Shown piece by piece: positions 20,258 to 64,000 of a DNA stretch of 64,000 nt. Source of the stretch: Saccharina japonica (taxonomy: Eukaryota > Sar > Phaeophyceae > Laminariales > Laminariaceae). The notes beneath the pieces are model-generated. The model did not search any database. It was not told the origin of the DNA and saw nothing but the letters and a program-made list of their open reading frames with translations. A program made the translations under genes and the position numbers. The stretch spans positions 83,707 to 147,706 of the forward strand of contig MEHQ01001601.1 of assembly GCA_008828725.1 (NCBI GenBank). The letters run 5' to 3'. Numbering within the stretch: position 1 is the stretch's first letter; every line of letters begins with the position of its first letter.

Positions 20258-20580
20258 TGTTACGAAATTCATGGTTGGCAGTACGAGTACATAGCCTCTT
20301 GAGCTACGTGATTCTTCTTGGAATAGATTCCTCGAACGGCCAGTCTAACGGTCTGCCATTACAGTCGTTAGATGTTTATTTATATTGTTGCCTAAAACGT
20401 GTCGAGATATCCAAAGAAACCATACGTTGCGGTTCAAGTAACCGCACCAACCGATAAAAAACGGTACGGTCAGAAGAACGTTCAGCAGTTTTTGGAGTCT
20501 AAGGAGCTGCAGCGACAAGTCGAGAGATGTTGCTGCAAGAATCATTAAGACTGGAGGAACTAGAGTGTTTGTAAACCCCC
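20258..20580 (+). mobile_element. Probable 3' LTR of the copia relic
   Basis: A purine-rich tract TTAGGGGGAG immediately precedes TGTTACG, the usual arrangement of polypurine tract and LTR start in copia elements. The end near 20575 (GTTTGTAAACCCCCA) is a guess. The 5' LTR was not found, so the pair cannot be compared. About 400 bp between the pol stop (19843) and this tract are unexplained. Confidence 0.5.
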
Positions 20581-23500
20581 ACGTGACCCCTCCTCATCTA
20601 CATCTGAGCTTCTCAGTCTATTGTCGTAGGAGTCTTTGCCCTCAAGCGGTTCCTTCCGAGAATCATGAAGTACCTAAAAGTATCACATGCTCCACACAGA
20701 GTGTCTGTTCGGTCAGTCACACGACTACCAGCGCCAATATTTGCAGCTTACAGCGGGAGCATCATCGGATAGTTTTAACAGCTTTCTGCGATTCGGACTT
20801 CCTAGCCAGGTATATACGTTTACATACAATGTCTGGTACGTCGTATGGCACTATGGCACATAAAGCTGGTTCACGTTTTCCATCTCCTTGCATCTATCTG
20901 TCCTTACCCCCGTGCCTTCAATGGCGTCACTTCAATGAATCAGCCACTATCCATTCCTCCGTACAATAATAGACACCAGACTACGACAACAGCAAGCAGG
21001 ATTATTAATAATAGTAGAAAACCTAACTAAGCAATGAAGCCACCTCAAGTATATAATGCGGAAGGATATTATACCATTGCAAAGTACATGTAATATATAA
21101 CGCGAATCTCCCTGACCTGTCAGAAGACCTCCTCCATACATACACACGGCGAAAAACACCTGGTATCAAGATAATATGCACCAGGTACATGAAAAAGCTG
21201 TTAAGATCCTACGCGTTCGTGCTCGACTCGTTCGGGTGTCCATCTCTTGTCATACCGTCGAGCAAACAGCGCCGCACGCAGCACACACACAGCCGAAACA
21301 AGGCACCACCATCATACAAAATTGTTGATTCTTCAACCCTTGCGTAGGCTACTAGCAACAACAGCGTTGGTGGGAACAGATAGGGGGGTAACCTGTCGAG
21401 CATTGCCGCGGCGGCCTCGAGCGAAACAAATCTATCATACGTACTGCTTGCCGGTGTTGTGGCGCAAGTACATGCACGTCACATTCTCCGAGTGGGCAAA
21501 ACAAAAGGTCTATTCTCTGTGCTGTTGTGGCATACGTTAAGTACGTCCTGTCACATACCCACGAGCAAAAAAAGAAGCTGCGTACTTACTCTAAGCTGCG
21601 GTGTTGCAGCAACTTACTGCAAGCAACGTATACACCAATCACAGAACCCGAGCAGACACAATCTACAAACGCTTAATTTGCTGCGTGGAAAAACAAAAAC
21701 AGAGTTCCTGGCATGTAGCAGCGAAGGAGTACGGCACAAAACTGATGTGTTGCCTGTACGGTACAGCTGCTACATTTCGAGGCACTGATATATCGCGAAT
21801 GCTCAATCAAGCTCTTCATCGTCTGTTTTGTAGCACTTGTCATGTGTATTCTCCCCCCAAACGCACGCTTTCTCCAAGATCCCAACATACATGCGGCAGC
21901 TGCTGCAGGAAGTACCACTAGCATCATCGTCGTCATGATACTATTTCCCGGCCAGCCAGCAATGGTAATTCACGTGTGTGTATGTAACCCTAAAACCATC
22001 ACCGCCGTCGCCAATCAAATCCCAGCACAAAAAGTGCTGCTATTACCAACAGTGCTGCTACCAATAGTATACCAGGTATCACATAAACCAATATACCAGG
22101 TAATCGGTACACCCCCGCCCCGCACATACGTCGCTCTCTGTGTGCGGGGTAAACAGTACGACTACCCCCCATCCCACGATGACTTATCGACCGTGGGCGT
22201 GGTGAAACGACCCCGTACGAACGAATAACAGCAGGAAACAAGCAGGGTCTTCTTGGCGATCGATGATCGTTTCCTGCCTTTCGTTTTGCTGCAGAGAGGT
22301 CGAAACAAATCAGAATAAAGCCAACGCAAAACGCGCAAGCCGACTGAAACCCCCAAAACCAAACAGCGTCAAAATCAACCCACCAACCCTCCAACCAACC
22401 AACCGACCAACCGACCAACAGAGCAACCAACCCACTAACCAACCTTGGATGCATGAAGTATCATCCTCATGCCAACCATTTTTTCGATGAGCAAAAAGTG
22501 TCGTATTTTCAAACAAACTGACCGGACATCAGTAATCTGAATTCGGAAATCGCGTCAGCATGCCGCCGGCGATCGGTGTGTGAATGCTCGCCTCCCGAGC
22601 AGAGAAGGGGGAAGAAAACCCCCACCAGACAAGAATATATCTGTCTATCTAGCGTCGTGCCGCTCCAATCCTCGCGAAGACCGCCGCACTACGAGTACCT
22701 GGTATATTGCATGATATTTAGTAGTGTTAGGCATACCATTTTGTATACCAGGCACCAGGTATACCCCAAAAACCACGCAAAACACTTCGGATCGTGTATT
22801 TTATTCTTTAGTTTAGACCCTCCGTGTGTATCAATGTCCCAAAATACCTCATGTCTAGTTCCTTCTTCTTGTTCCTATAGTTCTGTTCCTTCTCCGCGGC
22901 CGTCCGTTCGTCCGTCCGTCCGCACACATCCCGAAAATTAAAAAAAAACACGGAACATAAGAAAGGCACTAAGAACGTCATACATTAGTCTACTTTCTTG
23001 TTCTTGTTCGGCGTGTTTGCCCGTCCACACTCGGGAAATAAACACCATCCAATCCAATAAAATCCAATAATTTCAAATCAAATGAGGGATCGAGAAAAAA
23101 TAAAACAGAAGAGACGAGTAAAAAAAACAAGCACCCTGCCCGGTAACAGATAACGTTGCAACAAAACAACCCTGGTAGCATGGAGCAACTATGGAAACCA
23201 CGCAGCAGCAACGGCAGGCAGGTAGAAGAATACACGCAGAGCGAGGGCGAGCCTCTCTTTATGCCAGGTACCCGTCAGGGAAGACAATAGGCCGATAGAG
23301 GACCAATGGACGACCGAGGTACAGAAAGCAAAGAAGAAGAAAAAACGCTTTCCCTCTTGAAAAACCAAAGAAAAAATGCGCTCTTGGGACTCTCTGTTCC
23401 CCTCTGGAAAAAACAAAGGAAAACACACAACAAAGTCCTTGAAAGTAAAAAAAACACCACATAAAACGCCCGCGGCCGAAGAAGTGCGTAAACATACAAA

Positions 23501-23770
23501 CGAAAACAAATAACCAAGAAAAAGTCGAAATAAATGAAGGAGGCTCGATCGACACCACACCGCTAGAAGGGCGCGGCAATGTGTGGAATCCACCTAATAT
23601 CAACATGTCAACCAGAATGAGTGTGTATGTACCATGGGAACTGAAAAATACGAAAATACACCAATCCTGTCCAAATTGTCGAGTAGAAATCTTAATCTTC
23701 CGATGGAAACTTCCACGACAAGGATCTACAGACACGGACAGGACCGGTTTCTGATGCCACCCACCGCCTA
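20581..23770. other. No gene recognised
   Basis: No splice-supported coding segment is found. Notable contents are two TACCAGGTA palindromes at about 22070 and 22091, one TACCTGGTA at about 22698, and a CCAACCAACCGACCAA tetranucleotide-like run at 22376-22444. A short GC-rich segment at 21460-21510 reads RKYMHVTFSEWAKQK. It looks protein-like but has no supporting exon borders. This region lies downstream of the GPX gene. Confidence 0.45.
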
Positions 23771-23775
23771 CTGTC

Positions 23776-24600
23776 TGAACACGTTCCGACGCCCTCCAAA
23801 CAGACCCGCCCCTGTGTCAGCGCTTCCAGACACCAGGCGGATTTTGAACCACCATCACTCAGCTTCACCTCCACTGTCATCACCACCACCACCGTCGCAG
23901 GACAACGGTCACAGCAAGCAGCAGTCCATGAGAAGCGTTTGGATACCACCCAAAAACACCCGTCCGTGTGTCAGCGTTTCCAGATACATAGCAGACGGAT
24001 TTGGTACCCCTGACACCATCACCATCACCATCACCACCACCATCACCGACGCAGGAGAACGGCCGTAGGAAGCAGCAGTCCTTGAGAAGCGTTTGGACGC
24101 CACCCAAAAACATCCGTCCGCGTGTCAGCGATTCCAGACAGTAGGCGGATTTGGTACCACCACCATCACTATCACCACCACCACCGCCACCGTTGCAAGA
24201 AAACGGCCATGGCAAGCAGCAGTCCTTGAAGCACGTTAAGACGTCCACCAAGAAGAGCAGCCGCCCGTTCGCTGCCAGCGCTTCCAGACAGCAGGCGGAT
24301 TCGGTACCACTTTTCAACATCACCATTACCACTGCCATCACCATCACCACCGCTATCGCCACCACCGCAGAAAGCCTGGGTAGTTACAACTCCGCTGTGA
24401 GGTCGGACGAGCAGATGAAGGGGGGCGCCGCCAACACCGCAGAACGCCTGGATAGTTGCAACTTCGCTGTGAAGTCGGAAAGGAAAATGGGCTGGACGCG
24501 TCGGACGAGCAGATGAAGGGAGGCGCAGCCAACACCGGAGAAAGCCTGGATTGTTACAACTCCGCTGTGATGTCGGAGAGGAAGATAGATTGGACGCCAC
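23776..24600. repeat. Imperfect minisatellite downstream of the GPX stop codon
   Basis: Four diverged units of about 145-160 bp run from 23776 to 24380, each with AAGCGTTTGGA, TGTCAGCG-TTCCAGACA, GGCGGATTTGGTACC, a CAC/ATC run and GCAAGCAGCAGTCC. They are followed by a second repeat of about 95 bp (24385-24600: TACAACTCCGCTGTGA, GAGCAGATGAAGG, GCCAACACCG). Frames across it encode His/Thr/Ile or Val/Met runs. It lies directly 3' of the GPX stop on the minus strand, so part of it may be 3' UTR. Confidence 0.7.
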
Positions 24601-24632
24601 CACCACCACCAACACGAAAAAAGCCTGGAGCA

Positions 24633-60691
<36,059 letters not shown>

Positions 60692-60699
60692 GGTGTTTG

Positions 60700-61890
60700 G
60701 TTTAAACTCCCGAACAAGATATATGTCTGAGCTGCCCCAAGGTTCTCTCTGTTCTTGTTCGTTCGTGCCTGTTCCACAGCAAGCAAAATCAACACTCGAA
60801 CCTCGAACTCTCACTCAGAAGCAGACGTATAGCGCCAGGTATCAGATGTTTTATATGCGTATAATACGTAGCGGCGCCAAATTCGGCATTCCCGCGATTT
60901 TTCGAAAAAAAATGTCTTAATAAACGGGAATAGACGATTCGAGTGTACGCAGAAGCCAGAACCTGGCTGCTGGAACATTCAACGAGCTGGGTACTCCACA
61001 TTGTAGAAGACATAGAATTTACTGGGAATATTCTTTTGCTCTATATATATACATATATACGTACTGCGACTATAAATAGCCCAAAATTTTGAGGTGGCAG
61101 GTGGGGGTGGTGGATGTAATATAGCTCCGCGGTCTATGGTGCACAGCTTCATAAATATGGCGCGGTTCGATTCCACGCTGCTGCGACGTTTTTTTTTTTT
61201 TGGCAATCGGCGATTTTACGAATTTGAGGAATTTTGACCGTTTACGGTTCGCGCTTCGCGCTCACGGCCTCCGGCGGCTCCTGCGGAGGGCTAATTATAT
61301 TTCTGCACCTTGTGGGTGGGAGCAGGGTGCCAAATGGGATCATATCCGAGTGGGATCAGGTTTGGGTGGGATCAGGGGGGCAAACAAAGGCCTGTTTAGT
61401 TTTCCCGCCAGTTTTTGTTTCCCGCTTGTTTTTATGGGGAATATTCCCAGAACGTTCTATTTCTACACTGTGGAAGACTCTACTGCATTCAACTGTCAAG
61501 GGGCCGCTCAAGAAAAGGGAAACAAAAAATATTACCACCATTTTACGGGTATCGTACCGTACGTATATGACGTACGATGTACGAGTATATTTTATTCGAT
61601 ACTGGCGTACCTGGATCTATACCGGGTACTGGTGTACTGCAGCAGTAGTATACCTCGTACGAGTAGGGTATCGGGTACATTCTGGTACCGGTACATACCT
61701 GATACATATCTGATACATATTATACCTGGTATGTATCATATATCAATCATACCCTCGCTCGGGTGTTGTGTGTGTCCGGACCCAGAAATATTAGTGTGGC
61801 AAAAAAAAAGGACGTAGCGTGTGGTACTATTTAATGTATCAATAATATCATACAGTACATGCCGATTTCGAGGGAACATCATACTTAAAC
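60700..61890. other. 5' region of GPX and unassigned DNA
   Basis: Upstream of the GPX ATG the minus strand is rich in short CT tracts; no clear TATA box or other promoter motif is recognised. 61100-61400 has a T run and three copies of GTGGGATCA. No gene is recognised. Confidence 0.4.
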
Positions 61891-61896
61891 AGAGTG

Positions 61897-62109
61897 CAGG
61901 ACACCTACGTGATAAGAAACAGGCTTGCTTACAAGAAAGCCAGGCTGAGAGTTAGAGTAGTATAGGAAAATTCGAGAGTCTCGTATTCTTGAAATTAGTC
62001 TATTAATAATATAGAAAAAAAGGCACTATCTATAATCTCAAATAAAAAATCCAGCCTGGGCCAGCTTTCCTGTTCCTTATTACTGTATGTAGTACTCGTA
62101 GGTGTCCTG
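61897..62109. mobile_element. MITE-H, copy with the cleanest ends
   Basis: CAGGACACCTA and TAGGTGTCCTG are exact 11-bp inverted ends. GATAAGAAACAGG and CCTGTTCCTTATTAC continue the inverted homology inside. 213 bp, non-coding. Confidence 0.75.
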
Positions 62110-62439
62110 TACTATCGCGCACAGCAGTGTACTGCTGTAAATAACCAAATATTGGTAGGGAATACATCGTACCTGGTATATACCATACTGTATGTACCAG
62201 GCATGTAGGGGAATATCTGTTTTATCAAAGTTTTCAGGGCCCACCTTGATACTATTCCCCCCCGTAACGGCAATAGCACCAACCGTCTACGAGCACAGGT
62301 ACTATACTCGTACCATAAAGTTTGGGCGAGCAGCAGTGCGAGTCGGACCATATTTAGCGCCCTTGTCGTACATCTACATATCATTATTGCATAAACATAA
62401 TGCTGCCACCAAATTTGTATATAAGACAGTACGAGTACA

Positions 62440-62570
62440 GGCGGGGGGGGCTTTGCCGCGGCGGGCTGACGCCCGCCTGCGGCTTCGCGCATGCCCGTAA
62501 TGGCGAAGAGAGGTACGAGTATGATAATCTTGGTAAAGCCTAGGCCGCAACCAAACGACTGTACGGCCAA
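62440..62570 (-). repeat. Dispersed element with GC-rich palindrome, inverse copy
   Basis: CGGCGGGCTGACGCCCGCC hairpin with the flanking CGCGCATGCCCGTAATGGCG; partner of 16735-16885. Confidence 0.65.
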
Positions 62571-62639
62571 GGGGTATACTTCAATAGGAAAGCACATTCA
62601 TTCATTTTTTAAAAGATTGGCGGTAAGCTCTTTTTTCAA

Positions 62640-62965
62640 CAGTATGTGTAAAGAAAGCCCGGTTTTGTCTCGAATCGGAAACCGGCCTTTTCGATTTACG
62701 TGCGATATGTAGATAATATGTATCCGACTGCGCAAGCGAGTACTGCTGCTGCTGCTGCTGCTGCTCGCAGTGCAGCACTGCCCAGAACCCGCGAGCAGGG
62801 CACGAAGCAGTTTCCATCTCTCCTATCAACCACCCCCAGAAAGAGCACAATCAAGTTCAAGCTCTCGATCCGACTGACGATAGGGAAGGCATCCAGACAC
62901 ACCCCGTCGAATTTATAGTGGATCGGGAACCGACTTTTTCGATCCTCCCAATCCGACGGCATAAT
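62640..62965 (-). repeat. Dispersed repeat R2, inverse copy with CTG run
   Basis: Reverse complement of the 47117-47390 repeat: CGATCCTCCCAATCCGACGG, AATTTATAGTGGATCGG, AAGGCATCCAGACACACCCC, CCCCCAGAAAGAGCACAATC and a CTG run at 62745-62766. It extends further (CGGAAACCGGCCTTTTCGAT), which matches 47615-47645. Confidence 0.7.
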
Positions 62966-62986
62966 AATTAGCCCAATATTAATACG

Positions 62987-63095
62987 TATTACGGAGGACC
63001 ATAGTAAATAGGACCTTCCGTACACACAAAAACCTTTATATCTACGTATTTTTACTAACAAAATTTGGTCCTGTTTACTAGGGTCCTCCGTAATA
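62987..63095. mobile_element. MITE-C, copy with the cleanest ends
   Basis: TATTACGGAGGACCATAGTA and ACTAGGGTCCTCCGTAATA are inverted ends flanked by TA. The interior CCGTACACACAAAAACCTTT matches the other copies. Confidence 0.75.
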
Positions 63096-63394
63096 GTACT
63101 GCTGCATGAAGAACAGCTCGGGTGGCAGGTGTACACTGACGAATAGCAGCAGCAGCCCCAACAGCAGAATATATACACACAGCAGCAGATCCACATACGA
63201 GTAGTATTTATAGTACCAAAATAAATATACTCGTGTATTGGTATATAGAACACTTCCACTACCGGTACTATTATCGTATGTATGATGTGATACGAACAGA
63301 CCCATCAAACATCAGTATCATACTGCTGTACCACGCACGTATGATGCACAGATCATCATATATACATATGATACTACAGTTTGTAAATATTCGA

Positions 63395-63440
63395 TCTCAC
63401 AGCTGTTGTTTTTAAATTTTTATAAATATGATACAATGTC
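63395..63440 (+). repeat. Family B tail fragment
   Basis: CGATCTCACAGCTGTTGTTT and TTAAATTTTTATAAATATG. Confidence 0.55.
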
Positions 63441-63479
63441 GTACGTTACTGCTGTGGTACTGGTACTGGTATAATGTGT

Positions 63480-64000
63480 TCGTACGTGTATAAGAGTACG
63501 TAGTCTATAAAAAATCCGGGTTCGTCGTCGACATAAAAAAAACGGAATATTAATCTTGGATCATGCGTGCTGCGTGTGAAAAAAAAAAAAAAAAAAACTG
63601 AACGTTGCAGCGTCCACCGCCCGCATGTTCACGCCACTAGCGCACGCGAGGTCCACCCCGGTACGAACCAGGCCGGCGGGCACGCTAAGGGATACATCAC
63701 CCGAAGACGTTCACCGCCTTGCGAGAAAAAGTCCCGACACGCTCCTGAGAGGGCGCATGTGGTAGATATTTTTGTGGGTCGCAAGGTCCAAACAGGAAAT
63801 CATCCCGAACGGGACTGTCAGAAACTCTCCCTGGGTTCACCATGTTACAGCAGCGTCCGCCTCTCGGGCCAGTCCCGAGAGAAGGCTCAACTCATTACTG
63901 GTTGAGTTCGATGGAGATATAGAGTTGCCTCTCGAGAGGCTCTACCTAAGCTTTCGTCCAGAGCTCCAGAATATCCCGAGTGTCCGATGTGGGACGCGTA
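63480..64000 (+). mobile_element. Possible retroelement open frame, cut by the window edge
   Basis: An AT-rich leader (63480-63605), similar to the inverse of the AT-rich block in the 15.4-16.5 kb duplication, is followed by a GC-rich frame from 63607 to the window end. That frame has a single internal stop (TAG at about 63760). It reads STARMFTPLAHARSTPVRTR, later TSPEDVHRLARKSPDTLLRG and, near the end, LLVEFDGDIELPLERLYLSF. The last block vaguely recalls gag-like ORF1 segments of LINEs that precede zinc knuckles. I cannot confirm the family, and another frame of the same strand (63567-63905) is also open. Confidence 0.3.

Noticed and set aside
21247..21540. Gene at 21.2-21.5 kb
   Set aside because: One short stretch (RKYMHVTFSEWAKQK) looks protein-like, but no acceptor in the right place, no partner exon and no family could be found.

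Overview
This is nuclear DNA of a eukaryote with split genes and a very high load of interspersed repeats. No bacterial-style gene blocks, rRNA genes or CRISPR arrays are visible. The coding signal is sparse. I recognise one complete protein gene, one small multi-exon gene model of unknown function, one tRNA gene, and many decayed transposable elements embedded in microsatellite-rich DNA (CAG, AAC/TTG, AAT, GA, poly-G/poly-C). The copia and LINE remnants resemble families I associate with marine algae and protists, so a large-genome stramenopile-type alga (for example a brown alga) is my best guess. That is inference and is not proven by anything here.

The main finding is a complete glutathione peroxidase gene on the minus strand. 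It is split into four exons at 60691-60464, 34793-34581, 33093-32956 and 24707-24633. All junctions are phase 0 and together they give a 217-residue protein. The 654 bp of coding sequence spread over about 36 kb because intron 1 is about 25.7 kb, intron 2 about 1.5 kb and intron 3 about 8.2 kb. More than half the window is therefore the inside of this one gene, and most repeats between 24.7 and 60.5 kb are intronic.

A second minus-strand gene lies at the left. Exons at 13617-13555, 7762-7635 and 3986-3848 join in frame into the 3' part (or all) of a small basic protein that I cannot identify. A tRNA-Thr(AGT) gene sits at 1285-1212.

The rest is mobile-element debris: a Ty1/copia relic (18.6-20.6 kb), a Ty3/gypsy RT scrap (44.8 kb), a LINE C-terminal scrap (40.2-40.7 kb), two adjacent LINE 3' ends of another family (49.3-51.7 kb) plus a third 3' tail (59.3 kb). 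There is a tRNA-derived SINE family with about a dozen copies, a second short dispersed family, a C-tailed dispersed family, and at least eight families of small terminal-inverted-repeat elements. Several of these carry clear target-site duplications (TTAA, an 8-bp hAT-type duplication, a 6-bp duplication), and several are nested two or three deep. Tandem arrays include a perfectly periodic G21A minisatellite (1844-2219) and a 1.2-kb TTG array (38299-39521). A palindromic 9-mer, TACCWGGTA, occurs about 28 times where under one is expected.

There is one sequence gap (N, 29257-29517) and two single N positions (39502, 57522). Repeat boundaries were judged by eye and are approximate unless a target duplication is stated.
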